From assembly GCF_001667735.1 (NCBI RefSeq), contig NZ_LZJN01000117.1, positions 1-60,687 on the forward strand: DNA of 60,687 bases, given 5' to 3'. This document shows positions 7,458 to 15,298 of the stretch, piece by piece. The position numbers and the translations under genes were made by a program. Numbering within the stretch: position 1 is the first letter of the stretch; the number at the start of each line of letters is the position of its first letter. The notes beneath the pieces are model-generated. The model was not told the origin of the DNA and did not search any database. It saw nothing but the letters and a program-made list of their open reading frames with translations. Source of the DNA: Mycobacterium sp. E183 (GTDB lineage: Bacteria; Actinomycetota; Actinomycetes; Mycobacteriales; Mycobacteriaceae).

Positions 7458-8651
7458 TTAAGACGTGGTCTGCGGCGCGGTGAGGAACTCGTCGTTGTGC
7501 TGTCCCGGCGCGGGCGGCGGTTCGGTGGCCGCCGCGTCGAAGCTCGAGTAGCGCGCGGGCATACGGACCACCGTGACGGTGCCGTCGCCGTCGCCGACGC
7601 GCAGGGCGAGCTCGTTCTCGGCGAACAGCGGGGTGTCCACCACCTGCTTCCAGGTGTAGGCCAGGCAGGCCATCAGGCCGCCTTCTTGAAGCAGCTCGAC
7701 CCATTCGGCCGCGGTCTTGGCGGCCAGCGCAGACTCGAGCTCCTCGGTCAGTTCGTGGTAATTCATTGCGCGTGAACGCTGGTCGATGAACCGTTGGTCG
7801 GTCAGCAGGTCGGGGCGGCCGATGATCTGGCACAGCTTCGCCCAGTGCTTGGGCACGTACGCGCTGATCACCAGGTACCCGTCGGCGGCCTTGAACGCGT
7901 CCGACGGCTGGGTGGCGAAGCCAACTCCCTTGCGCTTCTTGGCTTTCGGTGCCGCATCGGGTTTGGGCGCCTCGCTCGGCTTGTTCAGGTGGATCGTGAG
8001 CTGGCCGGCCTGCAGGTTGACCGCGACGTCGTACATTGCCACCCGCACCACGTCGGCCACCCCGTGGCGCTCCCGGTTGAGCAGCGCGGCCAGCACCGCC
8101 TGCGCCAGTACGTGACCGCTGGCGGCGTCGACGAGCTGGAACGGGATGATCTGGGGCTTGCCGGTCGGCGTGGGCATCCCGGTGGTCATGCCCGACTCGG
8201 CGGCGACCATCAGGTCGACGCCCGGCCTGCTGCCGTGCGGGCCGTTGCCGCCGTAGGCCGACAGCCGCGCGTAGATCAGCCTGGGGTTGCGTGCGCGCAG
8301 GTCATCGGGGCCCAGGCCCATGCGCTCCATCACGCCGGGGCGGAATCCCTCCAGCACGACGTCGGCCGTGTCGACCAGCCGCAGGATCTGCTGCTTGGCC
8401 TCGTCGTCCGTGAGGTCCACCGCCACCGACTTCTTGCCCCGGTTGTGCGGCAGAAACAACGTGGGCAGCGGCGGGCGCCCGGGCAGCACCGCGGTGATCT
8501 GCCGCGCCGCCTCACCGTGGGGCGCCTCCACTTTGATCACCTCGGCGCCCAGGTCGGCCAGCACCTGACCGGCCAGCGGCCCGGCGATGTTCTGGGTGAA
8601 ATCGAGTACCCGGAATCCGTCAAGTGGCTTGGCGGGCGTGCTGTCTGCCAT
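7458..8651 (-). CDS. CaiB/BaiF family CoA transferase (Rv3272-like)
   Basis: Family III CoA transferase, 397 residues, close to the 394 expected for Rv3272. Visible motifs: LDGFRVLDFTQNIAGPLAGQ, LGAEVIKVEAP, NRGKKSVAVDL, and RPGVDLMVAAESGM, whose aspartate corresponds to the catalytic nucleophile that forms the acyl-anhydride in formyl-CoA transferase. Substrate is unknown. A Lys/Ala-rich insert (APKPDAAPKAKKRKG) lies near residue 230. ATG at 8651 (MADSTPAKPLDGF) was preferred to the longer frame. The methyltransferase gene ends 13 bases upstream on the same strand, so the two may be co-transcribed. Confidence 0.9.
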   Translation of the reverse strand: MADSTPAKPLDGFRVLDFTQNIAGPLAGQVLADLGAEVIKVEAPHGEAARQITAVLPGRPPLPTLFLPHNRGKKSVAVDLTDDEAKQQILRLVDTADVVLEGFRPGVMERMGLGPDDLRARNPRLIYARLSAYGGNGPHGSRPGVDLMVAAESGMTTGMPTPTGKPQIIPFQLVDAASGHVLAQAVLAALLNRERHGVADVVRVAMYDVAVNLQAGQLTIHLNKPSEAPKPDAAPKAKKRKGVGFATQPSDAFKAADGYLVISAYVPKHWAKLCQIIGRPDLLTDQRFIDQRSRAMNYHELTEELESALAAKTAAEWVELLQEGGLMACLAYTWKQVVDTPLFAENELALRVGDGDGTVTVVRMPARYSSFDAAATEPPPAPGQHNDEFLTAPQTTS

Positions 8652-8664
8652 CGGTGGCCTTCCG

Positions 8665-9579
8665 TCAACGGGCCGCGTGCAACTCTGCGATGCAGTAGTA
8701 GTTCTGGGCGAACGGCGCACCGGGATCGGTGCGCTGCAAAGGTAACCCGTTGTCGGCCAACAGCTGATTCAGGGGTGTGCGAGTCGGGCGCCAGCCGTGC
8801 CGCTCCAGGTGGGTCGCCGCGTCGTTGCGCTCGCCCGGAAAGCCCAGGTCGCCGAGCGCGATGTCGAGGCCGTTGTCCCGCCACTTCTGGCTGGCGGCGT
8901 TCAGGGCGTCCCCGTTCGCGCCGGAATTGATGAAGACCTCGGCCACCAGCCGGCTGCCGGCGGCGCTCAGCGCGGTGATGTCGTCGAGCAGCCGGTCCTG
9001 CGCCTCGGGCGGCAGGAAGCCGAGCAATCCCTCGGCGGCCCAGGCGGTGGGTCGAGCGGTGTCGAATCCGGCGTTGCGCAGCGCCGATGGCCAATCGTGG
9101 CGCAGGTCGATCGGCACGGCGCGCACCTCGGCGGTGGGCCGGGCACCGAGCTCGGCGATGGTGGCGGTCTTGAACTCGATGACCTCCGGCTGGTCGATCT
9201 CGTACACCGTGGTGCCCGCCGGCCAGGGCAGCCGGTAGGCCCGCGCGTCCAGGCCGGAGGCCAGGATCACCACCTGGCTTATCCCCGCGGCGCCGGCCTC
9301 GGCGAAGAAGGCGTCGATGTAGCGCGTGCGGGCGGCCAGCATGTCGGTCATGCGTTGCATGCCCCACGGCGCCCCGGGCTCGTCGACGTCGGCGGAGTCC
9401 AGTTCGCCGGCCGCCCAGCGCGTCATGAAGTCCACCCCGACCGCCCGCACCAGCGGCTCGGCGAACGGGTCGTCGATCAGCCCGTCGCGGGTGGCCCGGG
9501 CCCGTCCGGCGGCCACCATGGTGGCGGTCGCCCCCACACTCGTGGCCAGGTCCCAGCTGTCGTTGTCGGTGCGCGTCAT
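8665..9579 (-). CDS. UPF0677 S-adenosylmethionine-dependent methyltransferase
   Basis: A 304-residue member of the mycobacterial UPF0677 (LCMT-like) methyltransferase family, which has many paralogs per genome and mostly unknown substrates. Family start [20 protein letters not shown], the [12 protein letters not shown] block, SAM motif [18 protein letters not shown] and the acidic loop [13 protein letters not shown] are all present, as are [17 protein letters not shown] and the C-terminal Y(Y)xIAE end. ATG 9579 chosen; TTG at 9585 is closer to the GGAAGGGG ribosome site. I know no ortholog at this spot in M. tuberculosis, so it belongs to the accessory stretch. Confidence 0.9.
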   Translation of the reverse strand: MTRTDNDSWDLATSVGATATMVAAGRARATRDGLIDDPFAEPLVRAVGVDFMTRWAAGELDSADVDEPGAPWGMQRMTDMLAARTRYIDAFFAEAGAAGISQVVILASGLDARAYRLPWPAGTTVYEIDQPEVIEFKTATIAELGARPTAEVRAVPIDLRHDWPSALRNAGFDTARPTAWAAEGLLGFLPPEAQDRLLDDITALSAAGSRLVAEVFINSGANGDALNAASQKWRDNGLDIALGDLGFPGERNDAATHLERHGWRPTRTPLNQLLADNGLPLQRTDPGAPFAQNYYCIAELHAAR

Positions 9580-9603
9580 CGGCAATCGTCCCCTTCCGTC
9601 TAG

Positions 9604-9622
9604 TCGTTAGCCAGAATAACGA
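9604..9622. promoter_or_regulatory. Methyltransferase promoter with inverted repeat
   Basis: TCGTTA-gccagaa-TAACGA is a perfect 6-7-6 inverted repeat. Within it, on the minus strand, TATTCT (9613-9618) fits the -10 consensus and would start transcription near 9606, about 27 bases before the ATG. Operator over the -10 box suggests repression; the regulator is not identifiable here. Confidence 0.4.
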
Positions 9623-9695
9623 TGGTGACGAAAGACCCCGTCCGTAGTGGCGTTGCGCCCTTATCCGGCGCGGTGTCGGGCGGCAGCATCGACGT

Positions 9696-11300
9696 GTGCA
9701 AATTCTTCGGCGCGCGGGTGCGGAAGCCCGGTCACTGCTCCTCTACGCCCGGTCCGGGGGATTGCGGTGGATACCGCCCGGCCGCGTCGCGCCGGTGCTG
9801 GGCGCCGTTCGGCGCTACGGCATCCTGGGTGCGGCGACGGCGATCGCCGCCGGACGGGACCCCGACGGGGTGGCGCTGATCGACGAGCGCGGCCCGCTGA
9901 CGTTCGGTGAACTTGACCGCCGGACCAACGCGCTGGCCAACGAGTGGCGCCGGCGCGGCCTGGGCCCGGGTCACGGCGTGGCCATCCTGGTCGGCAATCA
10001 CCGCGGCTTTCTGGAAGCCGTCTACGCCGCAGGCAAGTGCGGCGCCGGTGTCCTGCTGCTCAACACCGGCTTCGGCGCCCCGCAGCTGGCCGGGATGCTG
10101 GCCTCCGAACGCGCCGATCTCCTGGTCTACGACGAGGAGTACGGCGCCGTCGTCGCCGACGCCCGGCCGCCGCTCGGCCGCGTCCTGGCCTGGACGGAGA
10201 CGCCCGATCCCGACTCGCTCGACGCGCTGATCGAGCGGGGCGATCCCGCCCCGCCGCCGGCCTCCGGCGGGCGGCCCAAGATCGTCATCTCGACCAGCGG
10301 GACGACCGGAACGCCGAAGGGCGCCGCGCGTTCGGAGCCCTACTCGCTGATACCGGTCGGCGGCCTGCTCGGGAAGGTCCCGTTCCGCGGCCGGGAAGTC
10401 ACCGAATGCTGTGTGCCGCTGTTCCATTCGATGGGTTTCAGCCATGCGATGTACGGCATGGTGCTGGGCTCGACCCTGGTGCTGCGCCGCCACTTCGATG
10501 CCCGGGAGACGCTGGCCAGCCTGGCCGCACACCGGGCCAGCGCCATGATCGTGGTGCCGATCATGTTGCGGCGCCTGCTCGACCTGGGCCCCGCCGCCCT
10601 GGCCGAGCACGACCTGTCGGCGCTGCGCATCGTGTTCATCGGCGGCTCGCAGCTGGGCGCCGCGCTGGCCACTCGCGCGCTCGAGGCGCTCGGGCCCGTG
10701 GTCTACAACATGTACGGGTCGACCGAGGTCGCCTACGCCACCATCGCCACGCCCGCGGATCTGGCCGTCGCGCCGGGCTGCGTGGGTGCGGTGGTGCCCG
10801 GCTCGGTGGTCAAGGTCTTCACCGCCGACGGGCGTGAGGCGCCGCCGGGGACGCCGGGGCGCATCTTCGTCGGCAACGTGCTGGCCTTCGAGGGCTACAC
10901 CGGTGGGGGCACCAAGGAGTCGATCCGGGGCCTGATGTCCACCGGCGACGTCGGTCACTTCGACGGCGACGGCCGGCTCTTCATCGACGGGCGCGACGAC
11001 GAGATGATCGTCTCCGGCGGGGAGAACGTCTACCCGGGCGAGGTCGAGGAGGCGCTCTCACACCACCCCGACGTCCTCGACGTCGCGGTGGTCGGGGTCG
11101 GCGACGAGGAGTTCGGGCAGCGGTTGCGTGCCTACGTCGTGGTGCGGCCGGGCGCGACGCTGACGGAGGATGACGTCAGGCAGTACGTGCGGGACCGGCT
11201 GGCCCGCTTCAAGGTCCCCCGCGACGTGCTGTTCGTCGACGCACTGCCCCGCAACGCGGGCGGAAAGGTGCTCAAGCGGGTGCTGACCGGTCAGGTTTGA
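9696..11300 (+). CDS. Fatty-acyl-CoA/AMP synthetase (FadD type)
   Basis: An ANL-superfamily adenylating enzyme of 534 residues that should activate a carboxylic acid to an acyl-adenylate and then acyl-CoA. P-loop ISTSGTTGTPKG, YGSTEVAYATIATP (A5 motif), STGDVGHFDGDGRLFIDGRDDEMIVSGGENVYP (A7-A8 region, spanning about 33 residues) and the catalytic C-terminal lysine in PRNAGGKVLKRVL are all intact. A helix-forming hydrophobic N-terminus (RSLLLYARSGGLRW) precedes the usual start. The GTG at 9696 is the upstream-most start; no good ribosome site. It resembles FadD12-type enzymes, but I am not certain of the ortholog. Confidence 0.88.
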   Translation: MQILRRAGAEARSLLLYARSGGLRWIPPGRVAPVLGAVRRYGILGAATAIAAGRDPDGVALIDERGPLTFGELDRRTNALANEWRRRGLGPGHGVAILVGNHRGFLEAVYAAGKCGAGVLLLNTGFGAPQLAGMLASERADLLVYDEEYGAVVADARPPLGRVLAWTETPDPDSLDALIERGDPAPPPASGGRPKIVISTSGTTGTPKGAARSEPYSLIPVGGLLGKVPFRGREVTECCVPLFHSMGFSHAMYGMVLGSTLVLRRHFDARETLASLAAHRASAMIVVPIMLRRLLDLGPAALAEHDLSALRIVFIGGSQLGAALATRALEALGPVVYNMYGSTEVAYATIATPADLAVAPGCVGAVVPGSVVKVFTADGREAPPGTPGRIFVGNVLAFEGYTGGGTKESIRGLMSTGDVGHFDGDGRLFIDGRDDEMIVSGGENVYPGEVEEALSHHPDVLDVAVVGVGDEEFGQRLRAYVVVRPGATLTEDDVRQYVRDRLARFKVPRDVLFVDALPRNAGGKVLKRVLTGQV

Positions 11301-11353
11301 CACGGTTGTGTTACTAGCTGGTGTCCGGGACTGCCGCCGGGCGCGATCGCCGC

Positions 11354-11365
11354 TAGCCTCGCGCC
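11354..11365 (+). promoter_or_regulatory. Leaderless promoter of the CDF-like gene
   Basis: TAGCCT (11354-11359) is followed by 6 bases and then the ATG at 11366, so the transcript probably starts at the initiation codon. Confidence 0.5.
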
Positions 11366-12025
11366 ATGACCACCTTCTCGCTCACCGCCGGCGGCCAAGC
11401 CCTCGCCGCGGCGCGGGACGCCGGTTGGCGGCGCAGCGCCGAGTGGGCGCGGCGCCTGGCGTGGATCAGCCTGGTCGCGGTGCTGGTCGAGGGCGCCGTC
11501 GGGCTGTGGCAGGGCCTGGCGGTCGGGTCGGTGGCGCTGACCGGCTGGGCGCTCGGCGGGGTGTCCGAGGCGCTGGGCAGCGCGATGGTGGTGTGGCGGT
11601 TCAGCGGAGCCAGGACCTTCTCGGCAGACGCCGAGCGGCGCGCGCAACGCGGTGTCGCGGTGTCGTTCTGGCTGACCGCCCCGTACATCGCCGCGGAATC
11701 CGTCCGGGAGCTGATCGGTGAGCACCGCGCCGAGGCGTCGGCGATCGGGCTCGCGCTGACCGCCGCCGGGTTGCTGCTGATGCCGATCCTCGGCCGGGCC
11801 AACCGCCGACTGGGCGCGCGGCTGGACTCGGGCGCCACCGAGGCCGAGGGGATGCAGAACTACCTGTGCGCCGCCCAGGCGGCCGGGGTGCTCGTCGGGC
11901 TGGCGACGATGGCGCTGTGGTCCGGCGGCTGGTGGATCGACCCGGCGGTCGGGCTCGGGATCGCAGGCGTCGCGGCCTGGCAGGGTGTGCGGGCCTGGCG
12001 CGGCCACGACTGCGGCTGCTGCTGA
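11366..12025 (+). CDS. Six-helix membrane protein resembling a CDF cation transporter (Rv3271c-like)
   Basis: A 219-residue hydrophobic protein of about six helices. Part of it matches the membrane domain of cation diffusion facilitators (AEGMQNYLCAAQAAGVLVGLA, then WWIDPAVGLGIAGVAAW, the usual W.DP..GL.IA). The cytoplasmic CDF domain is missing. The C-terminus GHDCGCC is rich in metal-ligating residues. It converges on the ctpC efflux ATPase with a 1-base gap, supporting a role in metal handling, though transport activity is not shown. Size and neighbours match M. tuberculosis Rv3271c. Confidence 0.82.
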   Translation: MTTFSLTAGGQALAAARDAGWRRSAEWARRLAWISLVAVLVEGAVGLWQGLAVGSVALTGWALGGVSEALGSAMVVWRFSGARTFSADAERRAQRGVAVSFWLTAPYIAAESVRELIGEHRAEASAIGLALTAAGLLLMPILGRANRRLGARLDSGATEAEGMQNYLCAAQAAGVLVGLATMALWSGGWWIDPAVGLGIAGVAAWQGVRAWRGHDCGCC

Positions 12026-12026
12026 G

Positions 12027-14201
12027 CTAGTCGAGCCGGTACCGGATCAGCCGGGAGCTGTTGGCCACCACCGCGACCGACGACGCGTTGTGCAGGATCG
12101 CGGCCAGCACGGGGGACAGCGCGCCGCCCGCGCCGATGATCAGCCCGGCGGCGTTGACCGCGATCGACATGCCGTAGTTCTCCCGGATGACGTCGACGGC
12201 CCGGGCGCCCAGATCCCGGACGTCGAGCAGGCGATGCAGGTCGTCGTTGGCCAGCGCCACATCGGCGGTCTCCACCGCGACGTCCGTTCCGGCCAGGCCC
12301 ATCGCGATCCCGATGTCGGCCGCCGCCAGTGCCGGGGCGTCGTTGATGCCGTCACCGACCATGCCGACCACGTAGCCGTCGTTCTGCAGGCCGCGCACCA
12401 CCTCGAGCTTGTCCTCCGGCATCACCTCGGCGCGCCACTCGTCGATCCCCAGTTCCTCGGCGACCACCTGGGCGATGTCGGGATGGTCGCCGGTGAGCAT
12501 GACGATGCGGCGAATCCCATTGTCCCGCAACTGCTTAAGCACCTCGACCGCTTCGGTGCGCACCTCGTCGCGCAGGCTGATCAAGCCCACCAGCTTGCCG
12601 TCGACCGCGAGCAACAGCGGGGTCTCGGCCTGGCGCCGCAGCCTGTCCACCCACTCCGAGGCCTTCTTCGACACCCGCACCTTCTCGGCGCGCAGCAGGC
12701 CGGGGCTGCCGAGCAGCAGGGTGCGGCCGTCGGCCCAGGTGCGCATGCCCAGGCCGACCAGGACCTCGCACTCCTCGTGCGGCGGGATGGTGATGTGGCG
12801 CTCCTCGGTCGAGCGGATCACCGCCTCGGCCAGTGGATGGCGGGAGTGGATCTCCGAGCTGGCCGCGTAGGCCAGCACCTGCTCGGGCTCCCAATCCTTA
12901 TGCAGGGCAATGATGTTGGTGACCACCGGACGGCCGACGGTCAGCGTGCCGGTCTTGTCGAACACGATCGCGTCCACCCGGCCGGCCTGCTCGAGGTGCG
13001 ATCCGCCCTTGATCAGGATGCCGCGGCGCGCGCCGTTGCCGATCGCGGCGCTGATGGCCGTCGGGGTGGACAGGCCCACCGCGCAGGGGCAGGCGATCAG
13101 CAGCATGGTCATCGCGCGGCGCACGTCCCCGGTGACCGCCAGGGTGAGCGCCGAGACGATGAACGAGGTGGGAACGAAACGGCGGGAGAAGTTTTCGCCG
13201 ACGGTCTGGATGGGCGCCCGGTCGTGCTGCGCCTCCTCGACGCGGGTGATGATGCGTCCGATCGCCGTCTGGTTGCCGACGGCCTCGGCCCGCACCACGA
13301 GGCGCCCGCGCACCACGACCGACCCGGCGTGCACGTGCGCGCCCACCGCGACCGAAACGGGCAGGTTCTCACCGGTGATCGCGGACTGGTTGACGATCGC
13401 CTCGCCGTCGACGACCTCGCCGTCGACCGGGATCGCGACGTGGTCGTGAATGATCACCTCGTCGCCGATCTCCACGCTGTCGATGGGGACCTGGACCTCC
13501 GCCCCGTCGGCGAGCCGGATCCAGGCCGTGTCCTGGCTGCCGCGCAGCAGCTCCGAGATCGCCCGCCGGGTGCGGCGCAAAGTCAGGTCCTGCAGGTACT
13601 CACCGATGTTGAGCAGCCACAGCACGGTGAGCGCCACCACGTTCTCGCGCAGCACCAGGCTCGCCACCGTCGCGGCCGACACCAGGGCGTCGGTGCCGGC
13701 CCGGCCCGAGCGCAACGAGCGCAGCGCCCCGCGCAGGAACGGGTAGCCGGTGAAGATGGTGACGCCGGTGGCCAGGATCCGGCCGTTCGGGCCCAACAGC
13801 GGCGGCCGGGCGAACACGTAGCGGCGCACGCCGAGCAGGGCCAGCGCCGCGCCGCCGATGACCATCCGCAGCACGTCGGTGTTGCGGATCTCCGACGAAT
13901 GCGGAGCGCGGGCCGGGATCAGCTCGGCGGCGACGTGCGCGGCGGAGGCGATCGCCGCCAGCACCGCGGCGCGGTCACACCGCCGGGGCGAGTACCAGAC
14001 GACGACCGATCCGGTGCGCGGGTAGGCGTGCACCACACGCACGCCGTCCTCCTTGGCGACGGCCTCCTCGACCGCCACCGCGCGCCGGGAGTCGCACCGC
14101 AGCCAGTCGACGGAAACCCGCATGCGCCCGGCCGCATCCGAAATGACCTGCAGCGCAGGGTCTTTCGAGCGGACCGGCTCGAGGGCGGTGGCGAGCGCCA
14201 T
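12027..14201 (-). CDS. ctpC: P1B-type metal efflux ATPase CtpC
   Basis: A 724-residue heavy-metal P-type ATPase. An N-terminal ferredoxin-like domain (about 28-95) lacks the CxxC metal motif. Then come transmembrane helices, the phosphatase motif SAITGENLP, the metal-transport motif C371-P-C373, the phosphorylation site D415 in DKTGTLT, HPLAEAV, and the hinge GDGINDAPALA. In M. tuberculosis CtpC protects against zinc poisoning and has also been reported to supply Mn to secreted proteins. It follows pacL1 by 11 bases on the same strand, so the two form one operon with pacL1 first. Confidence 0.95.
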   Translation of the reverse strand: MALATALEPVRSKDPALQVISDAAGRMRVSVDWLRCDSRRAVAVEEAVAKEDGVRVVHAYPRTGSVVVWYSPRRCDRAAVLAAIASAAHVAAELIPARAPHSSEIRNTDVLRMVIGGAALALLGVRRYVFARPPLLGPNGRILATGVTIFTGYPFLRGALRSLRSGRAGTDALVSAATVASLVLRENVVALTVLWLLNIGEYLQDLTLRRTRRAISELLRGSQDTAWIRLADGAEVQVPIDSVEIGDEVIIHDHVAIPVDGEVVDGEAIVNQSAITGENLPVSVAVGAHVHAGSVVVRGRLVVRAEAVGNQTAIGRIITRVEEAQHDRAPIQTVGENFSRRFVPTSFIVSALTLAVTGDVRRAMTMLLIACPCAVGLSTPTAISAAIGNGARRGILIKGGSHLEQAGRVDAIVFDKTGTLTVGRPVVTNIIALHKDWEPEQVLAYAASSEIHSRHPLAEAVIRSTEERHITIPPHEECEVLVGLGMRTWADGRTLLLGSPGLLRAEKVRVSKKASEWVDRLRRQAETPLLLAVDGKLVGLISLRDEVRTEAVEVLKQLRDNGIRRIVMLTGDHPDIAQVVAEELGIDEWRAEVMPEDKLEVVRGLQNDGYVVGMVGDGINDAPALAAADIGIAMGLAGTDVAVETADVALANDDLHRLLDVRDLGARAVDVIRENYGMSIAVNAAGLIIGAGGALSPVLAAILHNASSVAVVANSSRLIRYRLD

Positions 14202-14212
14202 CTAAACGGGAT

Positions 14213-14494
14213 TCAGTGGTCGTGCTGGTGGACGTCGGCGACGGCCGGGGTGGGCGCTTCCTCGCCGATGCGCTCGCGGGCTTCTGCCATGACGTCGGCG
14301 ATCTTGAGCCGGGCCGACTCGGCAGCCTCCTCGGCCTTGCGGGTTCCGCGCAGCCCGAGCTCCGCCGCCGACACCGCGGTCTCGTGCAGCGGCGCCTTGG
14401 CCACGGCCTTGCGCACCACCTCGTAAGCCGTCACGCCGACGAGGCCGGTGACCACAGTCGATGCCGCCTTTGCCAAGAGCGCGTACCCCGCCAT
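14213..14494 (-). CDS. pacL1: PacL1-type scaffold/metallochaperone (DUF1490)
   Basis: A 93-residue protein, the same length as Rv3269. An N-terminal membrane helix (LLAKAASTVVTGLVGVTAYEVV) is followed by an Ala/Glu-rich amphipathic helix with two ER repeats and a C-terminal metal-binding end DVHQHDH. The M. tuberculosis homolog PacL1 assembles CtpC into membrane efflux platforms and binds zinc through its C-terminal Asp/His motif. Here it is the first gene of the pacL1-ctpC operon. ATG start has GGAGGTCCG just upstream. Confidence 0.9.
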   Translation of the reverse strand: MAGYALLAKAASTVVTGLVGVTAYEVVRKAVAKAPLHETAVSAAELGLRGTRKAEEAAESARLKIADVMAEARERIGEEAPTPAVADVHQHDH

Positions 14495-14547
14495 TGCCCG
14501 GACCTCCTTGTCGTCGCCGCGTCAACCGACGCTCGCTCGACGTTAAC

Positions 14548-14569
14548 ATTGAAATATAGCGATATCAAT
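14548..14569. promoter_or_regulatory. Candidate metal-sensor operator before pacL1-ctpC
   Basis: An AT-rich island in GC-rich DNA. The element reads ATTGA(a)AT..., then AT(c)AATs inverted: the outer ATTGA/TCAAT arms and inner AT pairs match, giving an imperfect 22-bp palindrome. The minus-strand -10 box TATATT (14553-14558) lies inside it, with transcription predicted about 50 bases before the pacL1 ATG. The AT-rich arms and position suit an ArsR/SmtB-type zinc repressor; this is inference from form and neighbours. Confidence 0.45.
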
Positions 14570-14584
14570 ATGAATCGCGCGTCC

Positions 14585-15298
14585 CTAGAGCACCCGGGTG
14601 ACCTTCTCGGTCTCGATCCGGCGCGCCAGCGCCGACGGGTCGGGATGGGCGACCTGCACCAGCGACGCGCCGACGGCCAGGATCGCCAGCAGGCCGTCCA
14701 CCAGTTCCCGGGGGCCCGGCCACGCGGCGGTGGAAAGCACCCGGTCCTTGGCGGTCAATTCCCTTGCGGCGGCGGAGCTTTGGCAGTCGGCCAGCACCTC
14801 GTCGACGGACCGGCCGGCCAGCGCCGGGCCGGGATGGCGTTCGGCGACGATTTGGTCGCCGTGCACGCGCACGGCGGTGGCGTAGTCGGTGACGCCGATC
14901 GGGAGGTCCCCGGCCGGACGACCGAACGGGTCCAGCGACAGCACCGCCACCTCACCGGCCATCGAGTCCGCCTCGTCCAGCCGCCCGGCGGTGCACAGCG
15001 CGATGTCCGCCGCGCCCGGTTCGAGCACCGCCTCGGCGCCGATCCACCACACGCCGAACAACACGGCCGCGGTCTGCCAGTGCGCCGGCAGCAGGATCGC
15101 GACCCGGCTGCCCGGCCCGGCGCCCAGCTCGTCGCGCAACAGGTTGCCGGTCTTGGCCGCCCAGTTGGCCAGCGTGACCGCGGACAACTCGATGCGCTCG
15201 CCGGTGGCGTCGTCGTAATAGGTGATGCGCGGGCCGACCGGATCGGCCCGCAGCATCGGGTCCAGGATGGCGCCGGAAAGCGTGCTCAGTTGATGCAC
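14585..15298 (-). CDS. TIGR03089-family protein, truncated adenylating-enzyme fold (Rv3268-like)
   Basis: A 237-residue protein resembling the N-terminal part of AMP-binding enzymes (SAVTLANWAAKTGNLLRDELG, GSRVAILLPAHWQTAAVLFG) but lacking the P-loop and C-terminal domain, as is usual for TIGR03089. It is therefore unlikely to adenylate a substrate by itself. GTG start lies inside the end of lcp1 (13-base overlap), so it is coupled to that ligase gene, as Rv3267-Rv3268 are. Function unknown; an accessory role in cell-wall ligation is only suggested by position. Confidence 0.85.
   Translation of the reverse strand: MHQLSTLSGAILDPMLRADPVGPRITYYDDATGERIELSAVTLANWAAKTGNLLRDELGAGPGSRVAILLPAHWQTAAVLFGVWWIGAEAVLEPGAADIALCTAGRLDEADSMAGEVAVLSLDPFGRPAGDLPIGVTDYATAVRVHGDQIVAERHPGPALAGRSVDEVLADCQSSAAARELTAKDRVLSTAAWPGPRELVDGLLAILAVGASLVQVAHPDPSALARRIETEKVTRVL

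Noticed and set aside
11985..14426. An 813-codon plus-strand frame opposite ctpC and pacL1
   Set aside because: ctpC has all P-type ATPase motifs; the opposing frame is a compositional shadow.
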